Counted from the stretch's first letter, positions 1-7,659 are shown. The stretch: DNA of 64,000 bases from Natrinema zhouii (GCF_013456555.2 NZ_CP059154.1:1-64000), one strand, 5' to 3'. The notes: a model not told the origin generated them from the letters alone. Made by a program: numbers and translations.

Positions 1-438
1 GGCATAGACGAACTGTTCCTCGCCGTCGGCCGTCTCGTTGTTTTCGGTGTACGCGTCGCGCCCGGCCGAGTCGACGAGTTGCTGGATACCGAACGAACAG
101 AGGAGCGCGACGACGACCGGATTGCCGACGAGCGGATCCGACGGTTCCTGGCCGGCCTCGGCACCCTCGTCGTCGAGCAGAGCGTTCATCGTTCCGACGT
201 CGATCGCCCCGTAAAAGTACTCTGGGCGCTCGTTTGTCGGGAGTATCGAGGCGTACGGCGGGAGATCGCCATCGATCGAGTTGGTTTCGTCACTCCCGTC
301 ACTCTGGTTACTCTCGCCAGTCTCGTCACTGTCTTCGGTATCGTCGCCGTTCCCGTTTGACGACTCTGAACAACCGGCCAGAAGAGCCATCCCGCCACCC
401 AGTAGACGCAACGCGTTTCGTCGGCGAAGCTCAGTCAT
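1..438 (-). CDS. Haloarchaeal lipoprotein, N-terminal part (runs off left edge)
   Basis: The reading frame opens with ATG at 438 and stays open for 146 codons to the window edge, so the C-terminus is missing. The N-terminus has an Arg-rich stretch, a short hydrophobic core and a lipobox (LAGC, Cys23), followed by a long Asp/Ser/Gly/Glu-rich linker typical of haloarchaeal lipoproteins held on the cell surface by a lipid-modified cysteine. The visible part after the linker (about residues 60-146) shows no motif I recognise. The neighbour trmJ is on the same strand upstream and ends at 545, so the two could be co-transcribed. A secreted or membrane-anchored role is well supported; the function is unknown. 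Confidence 0.7.
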   Translation of the reverse strand, partial: MTELRRRNALRLLGGGMALLAGCSESSNGNGDDTEDSDETGESNQSDGSDETNSIDGDLPPYASILPTNERPEYFYGAIDVGTMNALLDDEGAEAGQEPSDPLVGNPVVVALLCSFGIQQLVDSAGRDAYTENNETADGEEQFVYA

Positions 439-544
439 TCAGTAATGGTGGGTATTGGGTGCGTATTACTGTACTGGCCGCCGAGGGCGGCTGTAATGAC
501 CGGTTTGACAAGTCTCGTTCGAAGAATCAGTTCTGTCCGAGGAA

Positions 545-1306
545 TCAGTCTTCAGCAGGCCGTTCGGTCGCCCGACGGAGGAGTCCCAGCAGCGTGTTCG
601 CCTCGCGTTCGGTCAGGTCGGCCCGCCCGAACACCCGTCGCAGCATCCGCATCGTCTTGTCGCGTTTCTCCTCGGGGCGGTTGATCTCCTCGAGCAGGGC
701 GGCCCACTGGTCGTAGAGCCGATCGACGGTCGGCTCGGGGGCCCGAACGCGCTCGATGTCGGGCAACTGGGTCTCGTCGAGGGTCAACGACCGGAGTTCG
801 TAGAGCGTAATCGTGGCCGCCTGCCCGAGATTGAGTACGGGGTAGTCGGCGTTCGCGGGGATCGAACAGATCTCGTCGATCCGCGCGAGTTCCGCGTTCG
901 TCAGGCCGACGCGTTCGCGGCCGAACACGAGCGCGGTCGGGGACTCGACGGTCGGTAACCGGTCGGCCAGATCGGCCGGCGTTGAATAGGGAAACCGCAT
1001 GTGGCTGTGGTCGTCTTCGTTCGTCACCGCCGTACAACCGATCGTGTGATAGTTCTCGACGAGGGAGTCGAAACTGATCTCGTCGGCGTTCGGAAGAACG
1101 TCCTCTCGAGCGTGCCCCGCGAAGCCGTAGGCTTCCCCGTCGGGATCCAGTTCCGGCGGATCGACGAGCAGGAGGTCGTCGAAGCCGAAATTCTTCATCG
1201 CGCGAGCGATCGTCCCGACGTTGCCCGGTGACTGGGCGTCGACGACTGCAACCGCCGGTCGCGTTCGGCTCGGAGACGGTTCCGCTGTCGGCGATTCGTC
1301 CGTCAT
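545..1306 (-). CDS. trmJ: tRNA (Cm/Um32) 2'-O-methyltransferase, TrmJ/SpoU family
   Basis: A 253-residue SPOUT-class methyltransferase that transfers methyl from S-adenosylmethionine to the ribose 2'-OH; archaeal TrmJ acts on tRNA position 32. The three SpoU motifs are visible: PGNVGTIARAMKNFG (residues 27-41), VFGRERVGLTN (127-137) and IPANADYPVLNLGQA (149-163), the last two forming the deep trefoil knot that binds SAM. The 90-residue C-terminal helical tail is the extension seen in TrmJ and absent from short TrmH proteins. The N-terminal 16 residues are acidic and of low complexity, as usual in haloarchaea. The ATG at 1306 is the only sensible start. Family is confident; the exact nucleotide is inferred. 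Confidence 0.9.
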   Translation of the reverse strand: MTDESPTAEPSPSRTRPAVAVVDAQSPGNVGTIARAMKNFGFDDLLLVDPPELDPDGEAYGFAGHAREDVLPNADEISFDSLVENYHTIGCTAVTNEDDHSHMRFPYSTPADLADRLPTVESPTALVFGRERVGLTNAELARIDEICSIPANADYPVLNLGQAATITLYELRSLTLDETQLPDIERVRAPEPTVDRLYDQWAALLEEINRPEEKRDKTMRMLRRVFGRADLTEREANTLLGLLRRATERPAED

Positions 1307-1588
1307 TGCGCTGTTGGTGGGACAGTTGGCGGCTGGGATCGATCCGTTGTCGGTCCTCTCTCTGTCCCAATGACAGAAGTGGGACGGAAGGTGATTGCTG
1401 CAACGATGGTCATGTTCATAGCCGGAGTACCGAGTGCGAACGCAAAAAGGGACGCGTTCACGGTTCGATGCGTTCGAGCAGGGAGAGACGAGGGGACCAT
1501 CTCGATCAACCCCTATTCTGCTTGCATCGATTCCGGAATTTGATTACTTCGTTACCGAGTAACGTTCACACTTACTCCTCTTTCTCTT

Positions 1589-1665
1589 CTAGCTAGGTTT
1601 CTAGTCTAGACTAGAACACGAAAACTAGATGGCAACTATGACATTACCAGTTATAACATCTCTAG
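1589..1665. other. CTAG tetranucleotide cluster with an 18-bp palindrome
   Basis: Seven CTAG sites lie in 77 bp (1589, 1593, 1601, 1606, 1611, 1625, 1662). Five fall in the first 26 bp, and three of them form the perfect palindrome TTCTAGTCTAGACTAGAA (1599-1616). CTAG is strongly avoided in haloarchaeal genomes, and reading the rest of this window I find only scattered single copies outside the rRNA genes. The cluster lies in an AT-richer intergenic stretch about 85 bp before the first ORB-like repeat of the probable origin. CTAG is also the target of a widespread haloarchaeal orphan methyltransferase, so a methylation-sensitive role is possible but not shown here. Confidence 0.75.
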
Positions 1666-1748
1666 CGGACTGTGGCGTGTGTTCTCGAGTGAAACCGTTC
1701 TAAGTGACGAATTGACAGTTTTCGTCCTGGGGTTGGATGTGAGAGGGA

Positions 1749-1916
1749 CACACCTCCCTCGCGTTTGTAAGCGCTTCTACGTGTGGGGGTCTATCGTTGG
1801 AACACACCAGTGCCGCGGATGTAAAATTGCCTCGTTCATGGCTCTATCTTGTTGACATTCGGATATAATTCTCGATCACCCCTTCCTATTGCCGTTACAA
1901 ACGCGAGGGGGGTGTG
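1749..1916. other. Probable replication origin core: inverted ORB-like repeats
   Basis: Two near-identical repeats face opposite ways: 1749-1770 (minus-strand reading TTACAAACGCGAGGGAGGTG) and 1895-1916 (plus-strand reading TTACAAACGCGAGGGGGGTG). They differ at one base in this core, each ends in a G-tract pointing outward, and they enclose 124 bp that is less GC-rich than its surroundings. This is the arrangement of archaeal origin recognition boxes around an unwinding element, and the terminal G-string is a known haloarchaeal ORB feature. The orc1/cdc6 gene begins about 345 bp to the right. Origin activity itself cannot be read from sequence. Confidence 0.75.
1803..1826 (-). repeat. ORB-like half element (minus orientation)
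   Basis: The minus strand here reads TTTTACATCCGCGGCACTGG, sharing TTTACATCCGCG with the plus-strand elements at 2066 and 2196 and the general TTACA..CGCG frame with the two strong ORB copies. The G-tract is weak. It lies inside the putative unwinding region between the strong copies. Confidence 0.5.
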
Positions 1917-1934
1917 GGCCCCATGCGATGATCG

Positions 1935-2060
1935 ATGAATCGCACGTTCGGACCGCTCGAGCCTTCGTTCGCCGAATGTCTGCGGATTCTGTCCTCGACC
2001 GTCGAACGGGAACTCACCGCCGAAACCGGAGGAAGCGTGGTTGTTACCCGGTCGAACTGA
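1935..2060 (+). CDS. Small ORF (41 aa) inside the origin region, unknown function
   Basis: ATG at 1935 opens a 41-codon frame ending in TGA at 2058-2060. The predicted peptide (starts MNRTFGPLEP, ends VVVTRSN) is acidic in its middle and uses codons like neighbouring real genes, with G/C at most third positions, whereas the overlapping longer frame 1889-2194 is Arg/Cys-rich and looks like a shadow. It lies between the second and third ORB-like repeats and points toward orc1. I recognise no family. It may be a real micro-protein, the remnant of a larger gene, or chance coding-like sequence. Confidence 0.35.
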   Translation: MNRTFGPLEPSFAECLRILSSTVERELTAETGGSVVVTRSN

Positions 2061-2065
2061 CGAGC

Positions 2066-2086
2066 TTTACATCCGCGACGGGGGTG
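2066..2086 (+). repeat. ORB-like element with G-tract
   Basis: Reads TTTACATCCGCGACGGGGGTG, matching the strong ORB copies in the TTACA start, the CGCGA centre and the GGGGGTG end. It is in the same orientation as the 1895 copy, 150 bp further toward orc1. Likely a secondary Orc1/Cdc6 binding site. Confidence 0.55.
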
Positions 2087-2195
2087 CCCGTCGCGACCGA
2101 CGAGCAGTGTCGACGGTTAGAAGCGCGAGGCAAGCGTTCAGGGCGAATTTCGGTCATACTCACGCAGGATGCTGCCCGAGTCGCTCTTCCGTAAT

Positions 2196-2212
2196 ATTTA
2201 CATCCGCGATCG
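2196..2212 (+). repeat. ORB-like half element near the orc1 promoter
   Basis: Reads ATTTACATCCGCGATCG, the same first half as the 2066 element but with no G-tract. It lies just upstream of the orc1 TATA-like sequence (about 2218-2228), so protein bound here could repress orc1. Autoregulation is inference. Confidence 0.4.
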
Positions 2213-2260
2213 AACCCTATACCTTTATTTCAATCCAGTTGGAAGAGGCGCGGTACCGCA

Positions 2261-3490
2261 ATGTCCGCTAACGACGATCGAGACCCGCTCTTTCGGTACG
2301 ACGATCCGGTCTTCGCCGACGAGCGCCTGCTCGAGATTACGCACCTTCCCGGTCCGGATCGGATCGTCGGTCGAGATGAGCAGATGCAACGGGTTGCGGA
2401 CGCCCTGAACCCGGCGGTCTTCGGGAGCGAGCCGAACCACCTGTTCATCTTCGGCAAGACCGGCACCGGGAAATCGCTCATCTCGCGATCGGTCACCCAG
2501 CGCGTGATCACCGAAGCCCAGCACGACGATATCACCGTGAAGTACGCCTTCATCGACTGCGGCGAGCAGAACACGGAGGCGTCGATCGTGAAGACGATCG
2601 CTCAGCTCGTCAACGATCCCGAGGCAAGCGGGGTCAGCGTCCCCGACCGGGGGTTGGGCACCGGCGACTACTACAAGCGCCTCTGGCAGTCCATCGACCA
2701 CTGTACCGACGTCACCATCGTCATCCTCGACGAGATCGACATGCTCGAGGACGACGAGGTCCTTCGGAAACTCTCGCGGGCCGGCGAAAACCGCCGCATC
2801 TCTGACTCGAGTATCGGCATCATCGGCATCTCGAACAAGATCGATTTCCCCGACCACCTCTCCGAGCGCGTCAAGTCGAGCCTCTCGCGGGACGAACTCG
2901 TCTTCTCGCCGTACGACGCCAACCAGCTCGTCGAGATCCTCGAGAAGCGCCGCGACGCCTTCCACGACGGCGTCCTTTCGGATGACGTGATCCCACTCAC
3001 GGCCGCGCTCGCCGCCCAGGAACACGGCGATGCGCGCAAGGCCATCGACATCCTCCGCAACGCCGGCCGGATCGCGAAGAAGCGAAGCGACACCCGAGTG
3101 ACCGCGGATCACGTCCGCGATGCCAAGGAGAAGACCGAGGCCGACCGATTCAACGAACTGATCGAGGGCTCGCCACAGCAGGCCAAGGCGATTCTCTACT
3201 CGCTGACGCTGCTGACCGAGAACAGCTCGGAAAAGGAGTTCCCGACGAAGATCATCTACAACCAGTACAAGGAGATCGCCCGCCGACTCGACTTCGACGT
3301 GCTCTCTGAGCGCCGCGTCCAGGAGATCCTGCAGGAACAGAACTTCCTCAACGTGATCCAGTCCGAGCGCGAGGGACGCGGCCGCGGTCGCGGTGCACAC
3401 GCGAAACACCGCCTGCTCGAGAACCCTTCGATCGTCAGGAAGGTGCTCCTGCGGGACTCCCGGCTGGCCGTCCTTGAGGACAAATCGTAA
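2261..3490 (+). CDS. orc1: Orc1/Cdc6 replication initiator
   Basis: A 409-residue AAA+ origin-binding protein of normal length for the family; it recognises ORB repeats, melts origin DNA and helps load the MCM helicase. Walker A is FGKTGTGKS (about 64-72), Walker B is VILDEIDML (154-162), and a sensor-1 type GISNKID follows near 181. The C-terminal winged helix runs roughly 325-360 (QYKEIARRLDFDVLSERRVQ), followed by an Arg/Gly-rich strip (GRGRGRGAHAK) usual in haloarchaeal paralogues. A TATA-like element at about 2218-2228 suits transcription starting close to the ATG. The ORB-like repeats just upstream indicate that this paralogue serves its adjacent origin. Haloarchaea carry several orc genes, so the paralogue number cannot be given. 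Confidence 0.93.
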   Translation: MSANDDRDPLFRYDDPVFADERLLEITHLPGPDRIVGRDEQMQRVADALNPAVFGSEPNHLFIFGKTGTGKSLISRSVTQRVITEAQHDDITVKYAFIDCGEQNTEASIVKTIAQLVNDPEASGVSVPDRGLGTGDYYKRLWQSIDHCTDVTIVILDEIDMLEDDEVLRKLSRAGENRRISDSSIGIIGISNKIDFPDHLSERVKSSLSRDELVFSPYDANQLVEILEKRRDAFHDGVLSDDVIPLTAALAAQEHGDARKAIDILRNAGRIAKKRSDTRVTADHVRDAKEKTEADRFNELIEGSPQQAKAILYSLTLLTENSSEKEFPTKIIYNQYKEIARRLDFDVLSERRVQEILQEQNFLNVIQSEREGRGRGRGAHAKHRLLENPSIVRKVLLRDSRLAVLEDKS

Positions 3491-3752
3491 CTCGACGATC
3501 GCGTCTCCCCCAGCGACCGACCGTCACATAACGCGCGAAACGTCCAGACAGTGCCCAGGAGAAGGGGTCTCCGCCTTTTCGTTCCGCTCCCGTCTGTCTT
3601 CGAGGAGTGTTCTTCTTTGTCCAGATAATTTCGGTATCAGTCGACGATGTCAGACTATAATACGATCCTTGCTTTGGAGTCTGGTGTATAATGTGTCTCT
3701 ACCTCCTTTCTGGAAGAGTTTATAACTATTGTAGTAACACAAACTATCACCG

Positions 3753-4967
3753 ATGACGAATTTCGTGAAGGAGATCCAATCTGCGGCGATGACGAACAGG
3801 ACGTCCCCGGCACTGACGGGAGGTGAACGGACGACGTTCTCTCAGCTGTGGTCGCTCACGGACTCGTTCGCCGGCGGCCTTCAGAACAGGGACATCACGG
3901 CCGGTGACAGGGTGACGATTCACCTCTCTACCCCGCGTTCGTTTCTGATCGCCGTTTACGGAACACTCAGAGCCGGATGCGTTCCCGTCACCGTACCGCC
4001 GGAGTACGATGGACGGGCCGTCAGTCGCGTTTTGTCCGAGACCGATTCGAAGGCGGTCGTCACCGAAACCAGTCCGATCATGTCACTGATCGTCGACAGC
4101 GAGGCGCTCCGCGTCGCCGTCACCGTCGATTCCGACGCGCGGATGGGGATCACCTTTCCGTCGTTTCTCGATAACGGCGGAATGAACGGGTCGAACTCTC
4201 GCACCGGGATCGACGTCGTCCGCCGATCGGACGACTCGCCGGGACTGATCGCTTACGTGGGGCAGGACGAACGGGAGCCGCTCGCCGTCGTCTACACGCA
4301 CGATGCGTTACAGGCCGCTGCGACGGCCGGATCTTCGATCCAAGGAACCGCCGGAGACGACGGTATCGAGACGCATCTGGGAGCGGCCCCGCTCTCGAAT
4401 CCGGTCGAACTCATGTACGGTGCGAACGCGACGCTCGTCGGAGGCAGCGAATACCGTTCGGTTGCGGTCCCGGACGTTGAGACGATTCAGTCGCTGCTCG
4501 TGACGACCGACATCGATCGCGCGTTCGTCACCCCACGACAGTACCGGGCGGTTCAAGCGAGCGAGACGTCCGTCGACACTCGACCGCTCACGGTCGTGGA
4601 GTCTGGGACCGCTCCGATCGAAGGACGAACGGTTGACGGCGACGATGCCGTCCATCTCTGGGGGACGCCGGAAACGGGTGCGACACACATCAGAACGCCG
4701 GTCGACGTCGAATCGGACCGGCTCGGCCGGTCGCTTCCCGACGTTCGAACGCGCGTCAGCTCGGGACCGGACGGCGACGAACTCGCGATCGGCGGTCCAG
4801 CCGTCATGGACGGCTACTTCGAGCGGCCGGACCTGACCAGCGAGACGATTGAGACGACCGAGGACGGCCGATGGATCAGGACCGGCGTTCCCGTTCAGGT
4901 CCGAGACGAAACGATCTTCCTCGAGACGGGATCGGACGTGGCCCGGCCGTCGTCAACGCTGTCGTGA
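3753..4967 (+). CDS. Degenerate ANL-superfamily (AMP-binding/acyl-CoA synthetase-like) protein
   Basis: A 404-residue protein that aligns by eye with the large N-terminal domain of acyl/aryl-CoA synthetases, but with key catalytic features gone. Residues 25-105 fit the adenylation fold start (TFSQLW..., RAGCVPVTVPP). Where the ATP-phosphate loop (YTSGTTGxPK) should be, residues 166-183 read IAYVGQDEREPLAVVYTH, keeping only the flanks. LWGTPETG (302-309) matches the YGxTE motif and GGPAVMDGYFERPDLT (347-362) the A7 region, but the TGD aspartate is replaced (WIRTGVPV, 374-381). The small C-terminal domain with its catalytic lysine is absent (full enzymes have 500 or more residues). It has its own TATA-like element (about 3718-3727) and a long open frame, so it looks like an expressed pseudoenzyme rather than a decayed gene. 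Function unknown. Confidence 0.7.
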   Translation: MTNFVKEIQSAAMTNRTSPALTGGERTTFSQLWSLTDSFAGGLQNRDITAGDRVTIHLSTPRSFLIAVYGTLRAGCVPVTVPPEYDGRAVSRVLSETDSKAVVTETSPIMSLIVDSEALRVAVTVDSDARMGITFPSFLDNGGMNGSNSRTGIDVVRRSDDSPGLIAYVGQDEREPLAVVYTHDALQAAATAGSSIQGTAGDDGIETHLGAAPLSNPVELMYGANATLVGGSEYRSVAVPDVETIQSLLVTTDIDRAFVTPRQYRAVQASETSVDTRPLTVVESGTAPIEGRTVDGDDAVHLWGTPETGATHIRTPVDVESDRLGRSLPDVRTRVSSGPDGDELAIGGPAVMDGYFERPDLTSETIETTEDGRWIRTGVPVQVRDETIFLETGSDVARPSSTLS

Positions 4968-5076
4968 TCAGTCAGCGATCCCGTGTTCGGCCAGCTACTT
5001 CGCCGAGTCACCCTACACGGAGGTGGACGCCGACCGGAACCGCGATACCTTTTTGCCTCGCTTTCACAGTCCGTGT

Positions 5077-6270
5077 ATGAACAGCGTCGACGCCGCCGGT
5101 CTGGGGATCGGTGACGAGTATCCGCCCCGGATCATGGGCGTACTGAACGTGAGCGAGGAATCCCCCTACGATCCGAGCGTCTTCGACGATCCCGGCGAGG
5201 CAGCTCGCTACGTCGACGAGGAGCTGATCGACGAGGGGGCCGACATCGTCGACATCGGCCTCGAGTCCGCGAACAAGCGCTTCGACGTGCTTTCCGCCGA
5301 AGAGGAACTCGAGCGGCTCCACGTCGCGTGTGAGACGATCGAGAGCGTTTCCGGAGACGCCATCTTTTCGATCGAGACGCGCTACGCCGCCGTTGCCGAC
5401 GAGGCCCTCTCGCGGGGGTTCGACATGGTCAACGACATCTGTGGCTTCGCCGACCCCGAGATGCCCGCCGTCTGCGAGGAGCACGACGTCGCCGTCGCGA
5501 AGATGGCGAGTCCGCCGGACCTCGAGCGGCCGGGTGCAGTCGAGGAAACCGACTGGGCGGCCCGGAAGTCGCCCGACTGGGCGGCGACGGCCGACTACGC
5601 CGATCAGGTTTTCGAGGCGTTGAAACAGAACGGACTGACCGACAAGACGATCGTCGACCCCGCGTTCGGGGGCTGGAGCGAGGCCCAGACGCTCGATGAC
5701 GACCGCGAGATGTTCCGCCGGCTTCGGGAGTTCCGCGCGCTCGAGCGGCCGATGCTGGTCTCGATCAACCGGAAGAACTTCCTCGGCGAGCTCGCGGGTC
5801 GGGAGACCGAGCAACGACTGCCGGTCAGCCTCGCGGCGACCGCGATGGCCGTCGAACGGGGGGCCCACGTGATCCGGACCCACGACGTGGCCGAAACGCG
5901 GGATGCGGCACTGATCGGGAAGGCGTTCACCGAGCGTGCGAGTACGACTGCGGGCGAAGTTACGATCTCGCAACTGGACGTCAACTCCACCCGCGAGTTC
6001 CGAACACAGCTTCGTGAACGTGGCATCGATCCCGCGGTCGCCGACGACTGGCAGACGCAACTACTCGAGATCGACGGCCTCGCGCCCGCCGAGAGCGACC
6101 GGCTCGCGGTGATCGCAGACGACCACGGTGCGATCGTCCGACGCGTGACTGACAGGAAACAGCTACTCATGGGGTCAACTGCGGCCGTTTCCACCGTTGC
6201 TGCCGATCTTGCCGCCGAAAACGCGCGTCTTAGCGATATCGGCGAGAAGCTGTCAGGGGTACTGCGTTAA
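5077..6270 (+). CDS. folP: Dihydropteroate synthase
   Basis: Condenses 6-hydroxymethyl-dihydropterin diphosphate with p-aminobenzoate (or a related arylamine) on the folate-type cofactor pathway. The TIM-barrel signatures are present: IMGVLNVSEESPYDPS (19-34) for the usual MGVLNVTPDSF, GADIVDIGLES (54-64), then DMVNDICGF, SINRKNFLGEL and HVIRTHDVAETRDA (the SRKxFLG and RxHDV equivalents). At 397 residues it is about 110 longer than bacterial FolP; the extra C-terminal region has no motif I recognise. I chose ATG 5077 because homology begins there, a TATA-like run lies at about 5045-5055, and codons upstream in the same frame are Arg/Ser-rich shadow. The next gene, mptE, makes its pterin substrate. 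Confidence 0.88.
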   Translation: MNSVDAAGLGIGDEYPPRIMGVLNVSEESPYDPSVFDDPGEAARYVDEELIDEGADIVDIGLESANKRFDVLSAEEELERLHVACETIESVSGDAIFSIETRYAAVADEALSRGFDMVNDICGFADPEMPAVCEEHDVAVAKMASPPDLERPGAVEETDWAARKSPDWAATADYADQVFEALKQNGLTDKTIVDPAFGGWSEAQTLDDDREMFRRLREFRALERPMLVSINRKNFLGELAGRETEQRLPVSLAATAMAVERGAHVIRTHDVAETRDAALIGKAFTERASTTAGEVTISQLDVNSTREFRTQLRERGIDPAVADDWQTQLLEIDGLAPAESDRLAVIADDHGAIVRRVTDRKQLLMGSTAAVSTVAADLAAENARLSDIGEKLSGVLR

Positions 6271-6311
6271 GAGAAAGCTTATGCCGGATGCTTCGAAAAG
6301 GGAGACTGGAC

Positions 6312-6410
6312 GCCGGGCGGCCTCCCGGGTAGGGGTACTTTGGAGGCGACCCCCGGCCCACAACACGGAATTATTGTGGTCTTATGCCAACCAGTGACGA
6401 CTCTCAGTCG
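6312..6410. ncRNA. Possible structured RNA: three consecutive hairpins
   Basis: Directly after folP the sequence can fold into a two-part stem (GCCGGG 6312-6317 with CCCGGC 6352-6357; GCCTCC 6320-6325 with GGAGGC 6342-6347), immediately followed by CCACAA/TTGTGG (6358-6363 with 6374-6379) and a short CGACT/AGTCG hairpin (6398-6410). Strand cannot be decided. No T-run follows, so it is not an obvious terminator, and no tRNA, SRP or RNase P signature is present. An H/ACA-like guide RNA was considered, but the internal loop is too small. Could equally be an mRNA leader for mptE. Confidence 0.35.
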
Positions 6411-6497
6411 GCGTGTTACGATCGTTCCTCACGACCCCAGTGAACAGCCATATCTGTCGCCCAGTAAACGGCTTCCACGCCATCCAGTGACGGCTCC
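6391..6497 (+). repeat. Four degenerate short repeats (CCAGTGACGGCT-like)
   Basis: Related 12-14 bp units start at 6391 (CCAGTGACGACT), 6437 (CCAGTGAACAGCC), 6461 (CCAGTAAACGGCTTCC) and 6484 (CCAGTGACGGCTCC), spaced 46, 24 and 23 bp. They lie in the folP-mptE gap, about 110-210 bp before the mptE start. Their role is unknown; they may be binding sites or RNA structure elements. Confidence 0.4.
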
Positions 6498-6604
6498 ATG
6501 ACCAACGCGTCGGCATCGACGATCTGGCCGGTAGCGCGCGGTCAATGACTGGTAGCGTACGGTCGAGACCGAACACCCAAACCGATAGCGCGACGAGAAC
6601 GGAC

Positions 6605-7312
6605 ATGGAGTTCGACGAGTGGGAACCCGTCTACGAGGCCATTTGCAGCGATTTCGGCTACGATCGCGCCGATGACGAACGCGGTCGCGAGCTCCTCGCG
6701 TCGCTTCTCGAGGAGCCGTTCGACCTCGCTGACCTCTCGTTCGTCAGTGAGAAGACCGTCGCCGTGGCTGGTGCCGGCCCGTCACTCGAGACCGACCGGG
6801 ACCTCGAGCGGGCGCGCGATGCCGACGTCGTCGTCGCCGCATCGACGGCCGCCGACACGCTCGTGAGCCACGGAATCGACGTCGACTGTATGGTGACCGA
6901 TCTCGACAAGAATCCCGACACCGTCGAGCGACTCACCGCTCGAGACGTTCCGGTCGCGGTCCACGGCCACGGCGACAATCTCGCGGCGATTCGCGACATC
7001 GTCCCCGATTGCGACGACGCGTACGTACTTCCGACGACACAGGCCGCACCTCGCGGAGTAGTCCGAAACGTCGGCGGCTTCACCGACGGCGATCGCGCGG
7101 CGTTTCTCGCCGACCACGTCGGCGCTGCACGGCTCGAGTTCGTCGGCTGGGATTTCGACGATCCTGCGGTCGACCCCGCGAAGGCCCGCAAACTCGAGTG
7201 GGCCGAACGCCTCCTCTACTGGCTCGAGTCCCGCCGCGACGAGCGGTTCGCGGTACTCGACGGACGACGGGAGACGATCGATGTGGACGGGGTTCCCGTC
7301 GAGTCACAGTGA
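6605..7312 (+). CDS. mptE: 6-hydroxymethyl-7,8-dihydropterin pyrophosphokinase MptE (DUF115)
   Basis: Transfers diphosphate from ATP to 6-hydroxymethyl-7,8-dihydropterin, the step that bacteria do with the unrelated FolK. The 235-residue protein has the DUF115 hallmarks: a nucleotide-binding AGAGPSLETD (55-64), the VVVAAST strand and the acidic VTDLDKNP (97-104), with conserved HGHGDN and RNVGGFTDGDRA further on. ATG 6605 is preferred because the 20 upstream residues in frame are low-complexity and family members start with an acidic MEFxxW segment. It lies downstream of folP in the same direction, and the two enzymes act in succession. The 334-bp gap with hairpins and repeats suggests separate control. 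Confidence 0.88.
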   Translation: MEFDEWEPVYEAICSDFGYDRADDERGRELLASLLEEPFDLADLSFVSEKTVAVAGAGPSLETDRDLERARDADVVVAASTAADTLVSHGIDVDCMVTDLDKNPDTVERLTARDVPVAVHGHGDNLAAIRDIVPDCDDAYVLPTTQAAPRGVVRNVGGFTDGDRAAFLADHVGAARLEFVGWDFDDPAVDPAKARKLEWAERLLYWLESRRDERFAVLDGRRETIDVDGVPVESQ

Positions 7313-7342
7313 TCCCAGTATTTCGCCCCCCGCAGGCGGCCG

Positions 7343-7531
7343 TCACCGGATTCGGTATTCGACGATGTCGGTGCCGCCACAGGACGGACACGTCGACACC
7401 GACTCGAGCGTCGTGCCACACCGCCGACACTCCTCGATAATCGTTCGATCGTCACTCCGAAGCAAGATCGACTCGAGTGCGTTCCGAATCGTCGACTGTG
7501 CGCTACCGTTCGGTCGTTCCTGACTCCTCAT
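7343..7531 (-). CDS. Small zinc-finger protein (62 aa)
   Basis: The C-terminal half has two CxxC knuckles (C35/C38 and C48/C51: CRRCG and CPSCG), an arrangement that binds one zinc ion in many short haloarchaeal zinc-ribbon proteins. The N-terminal 30 residues are polar and may form a helix (STIRNALESILLR). It converges on mptE with a 30-bp gap. Such micro-proteins are numerous in haloarchaea and a few affect motility or biofilm traits, but nothing here indicates this one's role. Confidence 0.72.
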   Translation of the reverse strand: MRSQERPNGSAQSTIRNALESILLRSDDRTIIEECRRCGTTLESVSTCPSCGGTDIVEYRIR

Positions 7532-7659
7532 GGCCGTTCGATTGCGAATAACACAATTCGTTATTCTCTTCGTACTATGAATGACACGAGAGTCGATATT
7601 CCGTTGATGTTCAATCGCCGTGGTAATCGGACCCTATCCTCTCGGTCGATACTCGCGGT

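Noticed and set aside
1303..1509. Minus-strand 68-codon frame overlapping the trmJ start by ATGA
   Set aside because: The ATGA overlap is tempting, but the peptide is Thr/Pro/Arg-rich, the third-position bias is poor and no domain is visible.
1889..2194. Plus-strand 101-codon frame across the origin
   Set aside because: It covers two ORB-like repeats and encodes an Arg/Cys-rich peptide; codon use is wrong for this genome.
4849..5076. N-terminal extension of dihydropteroate synthase
   Set aside because: 76 codons of Arg/Ser-rich sequence overlapping the end of the previous gene; family similarity starts at 5077.
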